A stretch of DNA of 64,000 bases from Phyllobacterium sophorae. GTDB lineage: Bacteria > Pseudomonadota > Alphaproteobacteria > Rhizobiales > Rhizobiaceae. How positions within the stretch are numbered: the stretch's first letter is position 1; every line of letters begins with the position of its first letter. Positions 27,568 to 37,419 of this stretch are shown one piece after another. A model generated the notes under the pieces. The model was not told the origin of the DNA. It did not search any database and saw nothing but the letters and a program-made list of their open reading frames with translations. The stretch is from positions 148,492 through 212,491 of the forward strand of contig NZ_PGGM01000013.1 of assembly GCF_003010965.1 (NCBI RefSeq). The letters run 5' to 3'. Position numbers and translations under genes: made by a program.

Positions 27568-27743
27568 TTATCTCCCCCTTTGTGGGGGAGAAAGGATTTT
27601 CTTGAATTTAGCCCTTCGCTAAATTCTTAGAAAATCCCAGAGAGGGGGTAGTCTGTTTGGCAAATCCCCTCTCTTGCGATTTCTAGCACTTAGCAAGGGC
27701 TAAGGTGCTGAAATCGCTTTCTCTCCCACAAGGGGAGAGATAA
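27568..27743. repeat. Dispersed mosaic repeat, copy D
   Basis: A full copy between betA and betB: TTATCTCCCCC terminus, hairpin B (GGATTTTCTTGAATTTAGC with its complement), the central AAATCCCCTCTC, hairpin A (GCGATTTCTAGCACTTAG...GAAATCGC) and the GAGAGATAA terminus. Orientation is as in copies A and E. It lies within what should be one transcript, so its stems will be present in bet mRNA. Confidence 0.85.
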
Positions 27744-27758
27744 CCAGCACCGTTTCAC

Positions 27759-29408
27759 TTATCGATCACTTACCTGCCAGCGCGGATTGATCCAGGGTTC
27801 CTGGTTGGAGCGTGGCAGGGGATCGCGGCCAAGGATATGGTCGGAAGCCTTTTCACCGGTCATGATCGACGGCGCGTTGAGATTGCCATTCGTCACCCGC
27901 GGGAAGATCGAGCTGTCGGCAACGCGGAGTCCTTCGACACCGATGACGCGGCATTGGGGATCGACCACCGCGGTCCGATCATTCGCCGCACCCATCCTGC
28001 AGGTCCCGCAGGGGTGGAAAGCGCTTTCCGCATGTTCGCGCAGGAAGTCATCGATCTCCTCGTCAGTCTGCACATGGCTACCCGGCGAAATCTCGCGGCC
28101 GCGATAGGGATCGAGCGCCGCCTGGGCGAAAATCTCGCGCGTCAATCGCACGGCATGGCGGAAATCCACCCAGTCATCGGGATGCGACATGTAATTGAAG
28201 AGGATCTTCGGCTTCTCGAAAGGATCGGAAGAGCGGAGCGTGACGCTGCCACGCGATTTCGAACGCATCGGCCCGACATGCGCCTGGAAGCCATGACCCT
28301 TCGCCGCCGCCTTGCCATCGTAGCGGATGGCGGCCGGCAGGAAGTGGTACTGGATATCCGGGTAATCGATGCCGGGCTTCGAACGCACGAAAGCGGCGGA
28401 TTCGAAATGGTTGGTCGCGCCATGGCCGCTCTTGAAGAACAGCCATTCGGCACCGATCAATGCCTTGGAGAAAAGTCCAAGCTTGGAATTCAGCGTGATC
28501 GGCTTCAGGCTCTCCTGCTGGATGTAGACCTCCATGTGGTCCTGCAGGTTCTGGCCGACCCCGGGCCGGTCGGCAACGACCGGAATGCCAAGTTCCTTCA
28601 GATGCGCGGCGGGGCCAATACCCGACAGCATGAGCAGCTTGGGTGAATTGATGGAGGAGGCAGCGACGATCACTTCACGGCGAGCGCGGATCACTTCCGT
28701 CTTGCCGCGCCGGGCAATCTCCACCCCCACGGCGCGTTGATTCTCGATGATCACACGCCGGGCGAAGCCGTTGACGAGATTCACATTTTTACGTTTCAGG
28801 GCAGGGCGCAGATAGGCGTTGGCGGTTGACCAGCGGCGCCCCTGATAGATCGTCTGCTCCATGGCGCCGAAGCCCTCCTGCTTCGAGCCGTTGTAATCGT
28901 CGGTAACCTCAAATCCGGCTTGCTTTCCCGCGTCGACGAAGGCGTGGAAAAGCGGATTGTCGCGCCGGCCGCGCTGGACATTCAACGGACCGCTCGTTCC
29001 GCGCCAGCCGGCTTCGCCGCCGTGCGAATTCTCCATGCGCTTGAAATAGGGCAGCACGTCCGCATAGGACCAGCCCGCCGCGCCGCTTTCCGCCCAATGG
29101 TCGAAATCATGCGCGTGACCGCGCACATAGACCATGCCGTTGATCGAGGACGATCCGCCGATTACCTTGCCGCGTGGCGTCACCAGTGTGCGCCCGCCAA
29201 GATGCGGTTCCGGCTCAGAGTTGAAGCCCCAGTCATAGGCGCTCATGTTCATCGGGAACGACAAGGCCGCCGGCATCTGGATGAAGGGGCCAATATCTGT
29301 GCCGCCAAATTCAATGACGATCACGGAGTACTTGCCGTCCTCCGACAGGCGGTAAGCCATGGCGGAACCGGCCGACCCTGAACCAATGATGACGAAATCT
29401 GCTTCCAT
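27759..29408 (-). CDS. betA: Choline dehydrogenase
   Basis: A 549-residue GMC-family flavoprotein. The FAD-binding motif is [20 protein letters not shown], followed by [20 protein letters not shown] and the C-terminal [10 protein letters not shown] with the active-site histidine. It oxidises choline to betaine aldehyde at the membrane. The ATG at 29408 matches the usual N terminus ([15 protein letters not shown]); a GTG at 29426 overlapping the betC stop is an alternative. It follows betC within 14 bp. Confidence 0.93.
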   Translation of the reverse strand: MEADFVIIGSGSAGSAMAYRLSEDGKYSVIVIEFGGTDIGPFIQMPAALSFPMNMSAYDWGFNSEPEPHLGGRTLVTPRGKVIGGSSSINGMVYVRGHAHDFDHWAESGAAGWSYADVLPYFKRMENSHGGEAGWRGTSGPLNVQRGRRDNPLFHAFVDAGKQAGFEVTDDYNGSKQEGFGAMEQTIYQGRRWSTANAYLRPALKRKNVNLVNGFARRVIIENQRAVGVEIARRGKTEVIRARREVIVAASSINSPKLLMLSGIGPAAHLKELGIPVVADRPGVGQNLQDHMEVYIQQESLKPITLNSKLGLFSKALIGAEWLFFKSGHGATNHFESAAFVRSKPGIDYPDIQYHFLPAAIRYDGKAAAKGHGFQAHVGPMRSKSRGSVTLRSSDPFEKPKILFNYMSHPDDWVDFRHAVRLTREIFAQAALDPYRGREISPGSHVQTDEEIDDFLREHAESAFHPCGTCRMGAANDRTAVVDPQCRVIGVEGLRVADSSIFPRVTNGNLNAPSIMTGEKASDHILGRDPLPRSNQEPWINPRWQVSDR

Positions 29409-29422
29409 GGCCGGGCCCTTAC

Positions 29423-30946
29423 TCACTCGCCGCGCGGATAGCGGGCATTCTCTTCCAGGACATTCAAATCCATATGATTGCGCATGTAGCGCTCCGAGGC
29501 CTTCTGCAGCGGCTGATAGTCCCAGGGATAGTAGGAGCCGTTGCGCAGCGCCTCATACACAACCCAGCGCCGTGCCTGGCTTTCGCGCACGGCCGCGTCA
29601 AACGCCGCCATGTCCCAGCGCTTGCCCGCCCTTGCCTTGAAATCGGCAAGCAGTTTCTCATGCGCGGGATCGCTGGCGAGGTTGGTCAGCTCCCGCGGAT
29701 CCGATTCAAGATCAAAGAGTTGCGGCGGGTCGATCTCGCAATGCACGAACTTGTATTTGCCGTCCCGCATGCAGACCAGCGGCGCATTCGAGCCTTCCGC
29801 TGCATATTCCATCAGGACTGGTCCGGCGCGGTCCTGGCCTTGCATGACGGGCGTGAGGTCTTCACCATCGGTCCACTGCAGGACTTCGGCAATATCGATG
29901 CCGCCCAGGGCAGCGAGGGTTGGATTGATGTCGAGCGTCGAAACCGGCTGGCTGATCAATTGTGGCGCGATGCCCTTGCCCGCAATCATCAGCGGTACGC
30001 GGACCGAGCCTTCGAAGAAGTTCATCTTGAACCACAGACCGCGCTCACCCAGCATGTCGCCATGGTCTGAGGTGAAGACGATGATCGTGTCTTCCAGCAT
30101 GCGCGTCGTACGCAACACCTCGAGGATTTCGCCGACCTTGTCGTCGATATATGAGATGTTGGCGAGATAACCCTGCCGTGCTCGCCGCACCTGTTCCGGG
30201 GTGATATCGAACTCCCGGTGTTCGCAGGCCTCCATCAGCCGCTGTGAATGCGGGTCCTGTTCCTCGAAGGAAATGCCGCCCACGACCGGATCGAGCGCGG
30301 GTGACCCTTCATAGAGGTCCCAGTATTGGCGCCGCGCCACGTAAGGGTCGTGCGGGTGGGTGAAGGACACGGTCAGGCACCAGGGTCGCCGCGACGCATC
30401 ATCGGACTCCCGCGACAGCTGGTAGAGTTTCTGCCGCGCGTGGAACGCCACTTCGTCATCATATTCCATCTGGTTGGTAATTTCGGCAACGCCAGCGCCG
30501 GTGACGGAACCGAGATTGTGGTACCACCAGTCGATGCGCTCGCCCGGCTTGCGATAGTCCGGTGTCCAGCCGAAGTCAGCCGGATAGATGTCGGTCGTCA
30601 GGCGCTCTTCGAGACCGTGCAACTGGTCCGGGCCGACGAAATGCATCTTGCCGGAAAGCCCCGTATAGTAGCCAGCCCGGCGCAGATGATGCGCGTAGGT
30701 CGGGATGTCGGAAACGAACTCGGCGGCATTGTCATAGACCCGGGTGCGCGACGGCAATTGGCCGGACATGAGGGACGCGCGGGCAGGGGCACAGAGAGGC
30801 GAGGCCGTATAGGTGTTGGCAAAGCGGGCCGAACGCTTGGCCAGCGCCTTCAGATGCGGTGCATGGATGAATTCCGCCGGGCCATCCGGGAACAGCGTTC
30901 CATTCAGCTGATCAACCATCAGTATGAGGATATTCGGCCTTGTCAT
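29423..30946 (-). CDS. betC: Choline sulfatase
   Basis: A 507-residue type I sulfatase that releases choline from choline-O-sulfate. The cysteine to be converted to formylglycine is in [13 protein letters not shown]. Metal ligands are in LILMVDQLN near the N terminus and in [14 protein letters not shown]. The C-terminal SYYPWDYQP is typical of BetC. The start overlaps the betI stop by four bases (ATGA). The formylglycine-generating enzyme is not in the window. Confidence 0.93.
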   Translation of the reverse strand: MTRPNILILMVDQLNGTLFPDGPAEFIHAPHLKALAKRSARFANTYTASPLCAPARASLMSGQLPSRTRVYDNAAEFVSDIPTYAHHLRRAGYYTGLSGKMHFVGPDQLHGLEERLTTDIYPADFGWTPDYRKPGERIDWWYHNLGSVTGAGVAEITNQMEYDDEVAFHARQKLYQLSRESDDASRRPWCLTVSFTHPHDPYVARRQYWDLYEGSPALDPVVGGISFEEQDPHSQRLMEACEHREFDITPEQVRRARQGYLANISYIDDKVGEILEVLRTTRMLEDTIIVFTSDHGDMLGERGLWFKMNFFEGSVRVPLMIAGKGIAPQLISQPVSTLDINPTLAALGGIDIAEVLQWTDGEDLTPVMQGQDRAGPVLMEYAAEGSNAPLVCMRDGKYKFVHCEIDPPQLFDLESDPRELTNLASDPAHEKLLADFKARAGKRWDMAAFDAAVRESQARRWVVYEALRNGSYYPWDYQPLQKASERYMRNHMDLNVLEENARYPRGE

Positions 30947-31536
30947 TGCGATGCTCCGGCGGCGGCTAGTTTCGTCGTTACATAATCTTCTACGAGCGCT
31001 ATGGCATTCGCTGCTTCAGGCGCGCCATTGCGCAGCGCATGGCGGATATAGAGCCCGTCAATCATTGCGCCCGCTCCCTCGGCGATCTGCATCGCCGTAT
31101 CCCGCCTCGTCAGCTGCTGCAGCGCATGCACGAGATTGGAATGCATGCGCCGCGCGTACACGCGTAGCAGGCGGCGCGTATCTTCCGACTTTTGCGCGTG
31201 GACGTAGAAAGTCAGCCAGGCGGCAACGGTTTGCGGCGCAAACTGCGAGGCCGAGAAATTGACGGCAATGATCGCCGCGATGCGTGCGGCGGGCGTTGCG
31301 GCGGTTTGCAAGGCTGACAGCAGGTCGCGGCCGAGTTCCTTCAAAAGATGTCGCATAGTGGCGAGGATCAGCTGTTCCTTGCCGCCAAAGTAATGATGCG
31401 CGAGGGCAGGCGAAACGCCGGCCTCATGGGCAATCTCGGCGACCGTCACATCAAGCGAGCCGCGCTGGCCGATGGTGCGGATAGCAGCATCGATCAACTC
31501 CCGCTTGCGCAGTGGTTCCATTCCGACTTTGGGCAT
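30943..31536 (-). CDS. betI: TetR-family repressor BetI
   Basis: A 197-residue regulator. The helix-turn-helix is [20 protein letters not shown] and the N terminus [19 protein letters not shown] is characteristic of BetI. It represses the bet operon until choline is bound. It is the first gene of betI-betC-betA-betB. A long palindrome 30 bp upstream of its start is the likely operator, so it is probably autoregulated. Confidence 0.93.
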   Translation of the reverse strand: MPKVGMEPLRKRELIDAAIRTIGQRGSLDVTVAEIAHEAGVSPALAHHYFGGKEQLILATMRHLLKELGRDLLSALQTAATPAARIAAIIAVNFSASQFAPQTVAAWLTFYVHAQKSEDTRRLLRVYARRMHSNLVHALQQLTRRDTAMQIAEGAGAMIDGLYIRHALRNGAPEAANAIALVEDYVTTKLAAAGASQ

Positions 31537-31566
31537 GTTGAGAAACCTCGTTTGATCGGCATATTA

Positions 31567-31592
31567 TTATTGATTGACTGATCAATCAATAA
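31567..31592. promoter_or_regulatory. BetI operator
   Basis: Perfect 11-base inverted repeat: TTATTGATTGA and TCAATCAATAA around CTGA. It resembles the ATTGATTGA-type sites of known BetI operators. It lies between betI (minus) and the thiolase gene (plus), placed to control both. Confidence 0.85.
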
Positions 31593-31690
31593 AAATCGAA
31601 GAGCTATTTCGTCGCGATATTGCGGGCTTTACCTTGAATGGCTGGCGGTTCATGGTTAGGTCAAAGACAAGACATTTGTGGAGGAAAGAG

Positions 31691-32857
31691 ATGACAGCCT
31701 GTATCGTTGGATGGTCGCATCTGCCGTTCGGAAAACTCGAAGGCGAAACTGTCGAAAGCCTGATCGTCAAGGCCGCCCTTGGAGCGCTGGACCATGCTGG
31801 CATTGGCCCTGAAGACGTTGACGAGATCGTGCTTGGTCATTTCAATGCCGGGTTCTCGCCGCAGGATTTCACTGCCAGCCTTGTGCTTCAGGCAAGTGAT
31901 GCGTTCCGCTTCAAGCCGGCGACGCGTGTTGAAAACGCGTGCGCGACCGGCTCGGCAGCCGTGCATCAGGGCATCAAGACCATTCGCGCCGGTGCTGCGA
32001 AAGTTGTGCTTGTCGTCGGCGTCGAGAAAATGACATCGACGCCCGGTCCGGAAATCGGCAAGAATCTCTTGAAGGCGTCCTACCTGCCGGAAGAGGGCGA
32101 CATCCCTGCCGGATTTGCCGGAGTGTTCGGCCAGATCGCCGCCGCCTATTTCCAGAAGTATGGCGATCAGTCGGATGCGCTGGCAATGATTGCCGCCAAG
32201 AACCACAAGAATGGCGTGGGCAATCCCTATGCGCAGATGCGCAAGGATCTGGGTTACGAATTCTGCCGCCAGGAAAGCGAGAAGAACCCCTTCGTCGCCG
32301 GACCATTGAAACGCACGGACTGCTCGCTGGTATCCGATGGCGCCGCCGCGCTGGTGCTGACCGACACGCAGACGGCGCTGAAGATGAAGCGAGCAGTGGC
32401 ATTTCGCGCCGCGCAGCACGTTCAGGATTTCCTGCCAATCTCCAAGCGCGATATCCTGGCTTTCGAAGGTTGCGCCGAGGGCTGGAAGCGCGCGCTGAAT
32501 CAGGCGGGCGTGACTATCGACGACCTTTCATTCGTCGAGACCCATGACTGCTTCACCATTGCCGAACTGATCGAGTATGAGGCGATGGGGCTGGCGAAAC
32601 CGGGTGAGGGCGCCAAGATTGCAATGGAAGGCCAGACCGCCATGGGCGGCCGCCTGCCGGTCAACCCTTCCGGTGGCCTCAAGGCCAAGGGGCATCCGAT
32701 CGGCGCCAGCGGCGTATCCATGCACGTGCTGTCGTCGATGCAACTGACAGGCGAAGCCGGCGGCATTCAAGTCCCCGATGCAAGACTTGCGGGCATCTTC
32801 AACATGGGCGGCGCAGCGGTTGCGAACTACGTGTCGGTGCTTGAGCGGATCAAGTAG
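31691..32857 (+). CDS. Thiolase-family acetyl-CoA acetyltransferase (SCPx type)
   Basis: A 388-residue thiolase. The nucleophilic cysteine is in VENACATGSAAVHQG. The second active site is the SCPx-type VETHDCFTIAELIEYEAMG, followed by GGLKAKGHPIGASG with the catalytic histidine. It cleaves or condenses acyl-CoA thioesters; the exact substrate is not readable. The ATG at 31691 with GAGGAAAGAG before it was chosen over a long upstream open frame that runs through the BetI operator. Divergence from betI suggests a choline/carnitine-linked role, but this is inference. Confidence 0.8.
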   Translation: MTACIVGWSHLPFGKLEGETVESLIVKAALGALDHAGIGPEDVDEIVLGHFNAGFSPQDFTASLVLQASDAFRFKPATRVENACATGSAAVHQGIKTIRAGAAKVVLVVGVEKMTSTPGPEIGKNLLKASYLPEEGDIPAGFAGVFGQIAAAYFQKYGDQSDALAMIAAKNHKNGVGNPYAQMRKDLGYEFCRQESEKNPFVAGPLKRTDCSLVSDGAAALVLTDTQTALKMKRAVAFRAAQHVQDFLPISKRDILAFEGCAEGWKRALNQAGVTIDDLSFVETHDCFTIAELIEYEAMGLAKPGEGAKIAMEGQTAMGGRLPVNPSGGLKAKGHPIGASGVSMHVLSSMQLTGEAGGIQVPDARLAGIFNMGGAAVANYVSVLERIK

Positions 32858-32860
32858 GCG

Positions 32861-33643
32861 CTACCGCCAAATGCCGATCCTGCCGAATCCGGGCACTTTA
32901 AGTCCCGGATTCAGAATATCAAACCCGGCAACCAAGCCCATGAAATTAATTTCGAATCCGCTGCGTGCGCCAGCGGCAAAGCCGATATAGCCGAAGAGCG
33001 TCGCACGGAAATTCCGCCAGTCATCATCGATGGCAAACAGCCTGCCATCGGTCGGGAAATCACGGCCAACCGCGTTGGATGGCAATACGACGCCGATTTC
33101 CGGAACCGAGCGCAGGACGTGTGCGACGAAACTGTTTGAGTTCGGGCCCGGCCATAGCACGTAGCTACCGGGCCTCGCATAGGGGTATTGCCTGATGGCA
33201 GCTTCGATCTTCGGGATCAGCCCTCGCGCCCCGGTGCCATGGATCTCATGCACGATGGAAGGTGTATTGGAGTACCATCGCCCATCGGCATCGTAAGCGT
33301 TCTTGCGCACCGGCGTACCCCAGCCGACGACGTCATAACGGTCGTAGCTGATTGTTCCGGGACGTTTTACCACCAGCCAGGAATGCAACGAAAGTGCCCC
33401 CTTCAAGCCGCCTGTACGGGCGGCCAGAATATAGATTGACGCGTCGCTGGCCTCCAGCCTGGAAGGTAACACGCCGCTGGAGCTCCAATCGGCTGCACGC
33501 CAGTTGTCAGCATGATGCTGGGTCATCCACCATCCGGCCGCAGCCAGCGAAGGGACAATGAAGAGCACGAGGATTGCCAGCGCCAGCCGGGTCAACAAAC
33601 TGATCAAGAAGTTTCTCCATTGGAAAGGCAGGCAGACCATCCT
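32861..33643 (-). CDS. DUF3750 membrane-anchored protein
   Basis: A 260-residue protein with one N-terminal membrane helix (LLTRLALAILVLFIVPSLAAA). The remainder matches the DUF3750 family: ASDASIYILAARTGG, HSWLVVKRPGTISYDRYDVV, WGTPVR and YVLWPGPNSNSFVAHVLR. The function is unknown; the Asn/Ser-rich motif and histidine suggest a hydrolase-like periplasmic domain, though this is a guess. The ATG at 33643 was preferred over a TTG at 33676. It converges with the thiolase gene. Confidence 0.75.
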   Translation of the reverse strand, partial: RMVCLPFQWRNFLISLLTRLALAILVLFIVPSLAAAGWWMTQHHADNWRAADWSSSGVLPSRLEASDASIYILAARTGGLKGALSLHSWLVVKRPGTISYDRYDVVGWGTPVRKNAYDADGRWYSNTPSIVHEIHGTGARGLIPKIEAAIRQYPYARPGSYVLWPGPNSNSFVAHVLRSVPEIGVVLPSNAVGRDFPTDGRLFAIDDDWRNFRATLFGYIGFAAGARSGFEINFMGLVAGFDILNPGLKVPGFGRIGIWR

Positions 33644-33699
33644 ATAAGAGCAGCAATTCCGGCTGATTTCAGCCAAATTCGTGGGAAAAGTTGGGTATC

Positions 33700-34719
33700 A
33701 TGAGCAATCCGGTTCTGGTTGAAGTTTTTAGAGGCGAGACGGTCGAAAGCCGTCATCGCGGTTCGGTGATTGTAACGGACGGCGACGGCAAGATCGTCTT
33801 CTCGCTCGGCGATATTGAACGCCCGACCTTTCCGCGTTCGGCGATCAAGGCCATCCAGGCGCTGCCGCTGGTCGAAAGCGGCGCGGCGGATGCCTATGGC
33901 TTCGGCAATGAGGAACTGGCCATGGCCTGCGCTTCGCACTCAGGCGAGCCCGAGCATGTGCGCAAGGCCGCCGACATGCTGGGCCGTGCCGGCCTCGATG
34001 TTTCAGCGCTCGAATGCGGGGCGCACTGGCCATACCAGCAGCCGGTTCTCATAGCGCTTGCACAAAGCGGCGAGACACCGACAGCGCTGCACAATAACTG
34101 CTCCGGCAAGCATGCGGGCTTTCTGTGCACGTGCCGGCATCTCGGCATTGAAACGCGGGGCTATTCGGCACTCGGTTCGCCCGAGCAGGATATGGTACGC
34201 GATGCGATGGAAGCGGTGACGGGTGCCGCCCATACGCTGGATCATTGTGGCACCGACGGCTGTTCCATTCCGACATATGCCATTCCGCTGAGAAACCTGG
34301 CACACGGCTTTGCTCGCATGGCGACTGGTTCCGGGCTCGAGCCCATACGCGCCGCGGCGGCGCGGCGGTTGCTGGATGCCACGATGGCGGCGCCGTTCTA
34401 TGTGGCAGGCACGCACCGGGCCTGCACGGAACTGATGGAGATGGCGCCGGGGCGGATATTCGTGAAGACGGGGGCGGAAGGCGTTTTTGTCGGGGCGCTG
34501 CCGGAACTCGGGCTGGGCATCGCCGTCAAATGCGATGATGGCACGGCACGTGCGTCCGAGGCGATCATTGCGACAGTTCTGGCGCGTATTTTCCGCAACG
34601 AGCCGGAGCTGGAATCGAAACTTGACCGGTTTGCCGATCGTGAGATGCGCAACTGGAATGGCATTACCTACGGTGTGATCAGTCCGGCAGAGACGCTGAC
34701 CGACGCGGACATCAACTGA
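33700..34719 (+). CDS. L-asparaginase, Rhizobium etli (ReAV/AnsA) type
   Basis: A 339-residue member of PF06089, the thermolabile rhizobial asparaginase class unrelated to the E. coli enzymes. The key residues of the structurally known R. etli enzyme are present: the Ser-x-x-Lys in FPRSAIKAIQ, and the two zinc-site cysteines in NNCSGKHAGF and DHCGTDGCSIP. It hydrolyses asparagine to aspartate and ammonia. The ATG at 33700 follows TTGGGTATC with a weak ribosome binding site. Its last 8 bases overlap the end of the convergent gene. Confidence 0.88.
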   Translation: MSNPVLVEVFRGETVESRHRGSVIVTDGDGKIVFSLGDIERPTFPRSAIKAIQALPLVESGAADAYGFGNEELAMACASHSGEPEHVRKAADMLGRAGLDVSALECGAHWPYQQPVLIALAQSGETPTALHNNCSGKHAGFLCTCRHLGIETRGYSALGSPEQDMVRDAMEAVTGAAHTLDHCGTDGCSIPTYAIPLRNLAHGFARMATGSGLEPIRAAAARRLLDATMAAPFYVAGTHRACTELMEMAPGRIFVKTGAEGVFVGALPELGLGIAVKCDDGTARASEAIIATVLARIFRNEPELESKLDRFADREMRNWNGITYGVISPAETLTDADIN

Positions 34720-36061
34720 CAACATTCCGCTCAAGGATCAAATTGGGGTAGTCGGACGCGCCTTTCCGGGTCAGATCCTTGACGGTGATATCGGCCCAAC
34801 TGTGACCGACAATGCCGCCATTCTTGGCGTCTTGGATGATGTTGTCGCTTATGATGGCAGAGCCAGCGCCTTTGACGACGCTGACATATATCCCTTCGCC
34901 CGATGCGCGAACAATATTACCGGTGGCGATGACATTGCGCATATAGGTGCCCCAGCCAAGCTGAATGCCATAAAGCGGTGCGCTTTCAATAACGTTGCCT
35001 GTGACCGATATATCTGCCTCGACGGCGATGCCGATACCGAAGGTACCCGGATAGGGTCCCCTGGTTGAGAGATTTCTGACGACATTGCCGCTGCACGTAC
35101 CCATGCGGCCGCCGCTGTCGAAATTGACCATGGATATGCCATTGCTGGCGCCATCGACCAAATTGTTCGCGATCACCGCGCCTTCAAACGCAAATTCGGA
35201 ATAGATGGCGGTTTCGCCGCTTGCTGTGCAATTGTTGCCGGTGATCTGCAGATTGCTTGCACTGTTGCCGCGGATCGCCGTGAAGGCGCTATCGTTGATG
35301 ACATTGTTGGACACGATGACATTGTCGGCCCGGAAGACATTGATCGCATTGCCGTTCTGACCCGTACCACCAGCATCCGCCCGGATCTTTTCAACACGGT
35401 TTCCCACTATGATCGTACTGTCGCGGCCTTGCTCATAGCGCTGAACGAGAATGCCGCCATTGCCGCAATCACTGATTTCATTTTGCGTGATCCGCAGCCC
35501 CGTCGAATCCGCCGCAAAGATAGCGGCGTCGGTGGCGCCGGAAATACGCGTCCGCTCTATCCTTCCACCGCATTTGAAAAGGTCCACGGCATTTTTTCGT
35601 GCCCCGATGATCTGGCAGTCGTCAAGCACGAGATAGCCGACATTGCTGAGCTCAACGAGTCCGCGCACGCTCTCACTCAACCACCTGTCGTCACCATCGA
35701 TAAGCAAACCGCTGAGTTGAACATGATCGGCGCCATTCGCGCTTATCAAGCCATTCCTGCCGCCGAAAACGATACGTGATTTTCCTGACATACCAGCGAG
35801 ATTGACATAGGCCGGAAACTGGAGGCCGGATGCGATATAAGTCCCCGGCGGAAGGAAAATCTGCTCGCCCGCAGCACTTGCCTTGGTCAGCAGTGCATTG
35901 AACTTGGCGGTCTGATCGTCCGGCGATCCGGGCTGCAGGCCGAACTCAACAGCATTTATCATCCCCGTTGCCGCTGCCATTTGCGCCTGCGCGAAACGAG
36001 GTAGGGTGCTTCCGCTGGCGAGCCCGGCCAGACCTGCAAGGACAAGACGTCGGTTTATCAT
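34712..36061 (-). CDS. TAT-translocated beta-helix repeat protein (TIGR03808-like)
   Basis: A 449-residue exported protein. The N terminus MINRRLVLAGLAGLASGS has a twin-arginine signal. The mature part is a right-handed parallel beta-helix with many turns of the form GNxIxxxxxxGI (for example NEISDCGNGGILVQ, NVINDSAFTAIRGN, GNIVRASGEGIYV). It matches the rhizobial family of twin-arginine repeat proteins of unknown function; pectate-lyase-like polysaccharide binding is conceivable. The ATG at 36061 fits the signal peptide. Confidence 0.8.
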   Translation of the reverse strand: MINRRLVLAGLAGLASGSTLPRFAQAQMAAATGMINAVEFGLQPGSPDDQTAKFNALLTKASAAGEQIFLPPGTYIASGLQFPAYVNLAGMSGKSRIVFGGRNGLISANGADHVQLSGLLIDGDDRWLSESVRGLVELSNVGYLVLDDCQIIGARKNAVDLFKCGGRIERTRISGATDAAIFAADSTGLRITQNEISDCGNGGILVQRYEQGRDSTIIVGNRVEKIRADAGGTGQNGNAINVFRADNVIVSNNVINDSAFTAIRGNSASNLQITGNNCTASGETAIYSEFAFEGAVIANNLVDGASNGISMVNFDSGGRMGTCSGNVVRNLSTRGPYPGTFGIGIAVEADISVTGNVIESAPLYGIQLGWGTYMRNVIATGNIVRASGEGIYVSVVKGAGSAIISDNIIQDAKNGGIVGHSWADITVKDLTRKGASDYPNLILERNVVS

Positions 36062-36193
36062 TTGATTTATCCGGGATTGCACGAGGGGCAGGCTGGCTGG
36101 GTCGGGACCTCTAGTATGCATATTAATACGTACTAGTCCCTAGACCGAAGGATTACACTTGCTGTTGGGGCTAGCAAGACCTACCTTGGACTC

Positions 36194-36667
36194 ATGAGCG
36201 GCGCATTTACCAAGCAAGATGACAGCAATTCCTCGATTGACCTCGGGGAACGACCGGTCAGTCCGCATCGTAATCTGGTCACCGAGCATGGACTTGCACT
36301 GATCGACGCCGAGATAGCCGCACTGCATGAGGCTTTGGCCAAGGGCAATGCCGAGGCCGATCGCGAGCTGATTGCCCGCGCCTCGCGCGATTTACGCTAC
36401 TGGACCGCACGGCGGGAAACAGCGGAAATCTCACACCCGGATCCGCACAGCGACGTGGTGCGGTTTGGCATGAGCGTGACGATCACCGACGGCAATGGCA
36501 AGACGCAGACCTGGGCAATCGTCGGCGAGGATGAAGTGGATGCCAGTCATGGCAAGATTTCACATGTTTCACCCATGGCGAAGATGATGTTCGGCAAGGC
36601 CGTTGGCGATACGTTCGAGCTCAACGATCACGAGTGGGAAATTACTGCGATCAACGCTGCACCTTGA
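36194..36667 (+). CDS. GreA/GreB-family protein
   Basis: A 157-residue protein with a short coiled N-terminal half (ALIDAEIAALHEALAKGNAE) and a C-terminal FKBP-like GreA/GreB domain: RFGMSVTITDGNGKTQTW, VGEDEVDA, SPMAKMMFGKAVGDTFEL. GreA proteins stimulate transcript cleavage in stalled RNA polymerase; this short version may instead be an Rnk-like polymerase-binding protein. It is divergent from the TAT beta-helix gene with 132 bp between starts. Confidence 0.75.
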   Translation: MSGAFTKQDDSNSSIDLGERPVSPHRNLVTEHGLALIDAEIAALHEALAKGNAEADRELIARASRDLRYWTARRETAEISHPDPHSDVVRFGMSVTITDGNGKTQTWAIVGEDEVDASHGKISHVSPMAKMMFGKAVGDTFELNDHEWEITAINAAP

Positions 36668-36721
36668 GGTTGAATCCCTCTGGGAGCGCCTGCGCGTAAC
36701 CGATTCAAATCACAGAATTTT

Positions 36722-37105
36722 TCAGATCAGTTCGATGTGATCGCGGAAAAATGCCGCCGCACCTGTCTCGTCGATTTCGCCCGAAGCAACGCTCATGACA
36801 AACGAGTAGAGTGTGCCATGGTCAGCAGTTGGCATGTAACCGTTGACAACGAGGAAGGCGAGTGCTGAAGCAAGCGCCGCACGCTTGTTTCCATCAACAA
36901 AGGGGTGATTTCGTGCAAGCCCGAACATGTAGGCTCCGGCCAGTTCGGCTATATCCGGGTCGCCATAATGAGATTTGTTTTCGGCACGCGCCAATGCCGA
37001 TTCGAGGGCATTTTCATCCCTCAAGCCGTGAGCACCACCATGGCGATGCAATTGTTCCGCGTGCATTGCTTCTACGGATAAGCGGGAAAGAAATTCCCAA
37101 CTCAT
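36722..37105 (-). CDS. doc: Doc-type toxin (Fic fold, death-on-curing)
   Basis: A 127-residue Fic-fold protein with the motif HPFVDGNKRAA. Doc toxins phosphorylate elongation factor EF-Tu. It overlaps by four bases (ATGA) the stop of an AbrB-type antitoxin gene, a typical Phd/Doc-like arrangement but with a different antitoxin fold. Confidence 0.88.
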   Translation of the reverse strand: MSWEFLSRLSVEAMHAEQLHRHGGAHGLRDENALESALARAENKSHYGDPDIAELAGAYMFGLARNHPFVDGNKRAALASALAFLVVNGYMPTADHGTLYSFVMSVASGEIDETGAAAFFRDHIELI

Positions 37106-37323
37106 TCAGCGAGCTTTTGAAAAACGGTTTTGTACTTGTCCATCATACTGCGTGCCGCTTTCATCTGACGTTCGAAAGAATCGTCAGTCGGCTTCAGCGT
37201 GAACCCGTCGGCGGTGTCGATCACTTCAAGCTGATCGCCTGCTTTCAGATTGTGCCGGTCAAGCACATCCTTGGGCAGGATGACACCTTCCGAATTGCCG
37301 ATCTTGCGTAGTGTTACCTTCAT
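37102..37323 (-). CDS. AbrB-family antitoxin of a Doc module
   Basis: A 73-residue protein with the AbrB/MazE DNA-binding domain (LRKIGNSEGVILPKDVLDRH) and a charged C-terminal tail for toxin binding. It is the first gene of the pair and probably represses its own promoter together with Doc. Confidence 0.85.
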   Translation of the reverse strand: MKVTLRKIGNSEGVILPKDVLDRHNLKAGDQLEVIDTADGFTLKPTDDSFERQMKAARSMMDKYKTVFQKLAE

Positions 37324-37339
37324 GGCCGTAACTCCAAAG

Positions 37340-37377
37340 TTATAACGAGGCTTATAACATTAGCGTCAGGCGCTAAT
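37340..37377. promoter_or_regulatory. Operator region of the AbrB-Doc module
   Basis: It holds ATTAGCG (37359-37365) and CGCTAAT (37371-37377), a perfect inverted repeat with a five-base spacer, plus two tandem TTATAAC words (37341 and 37352). It is 17 bp or more upstream of the antitoxin ATG, a likely autoregulatory site. Confidence 0.5.
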
Positions 37378-37419
37378 CAAGCAAAGAATTAGCGGGAGTA
37401 TTTACGATAGGGCCGCTTC

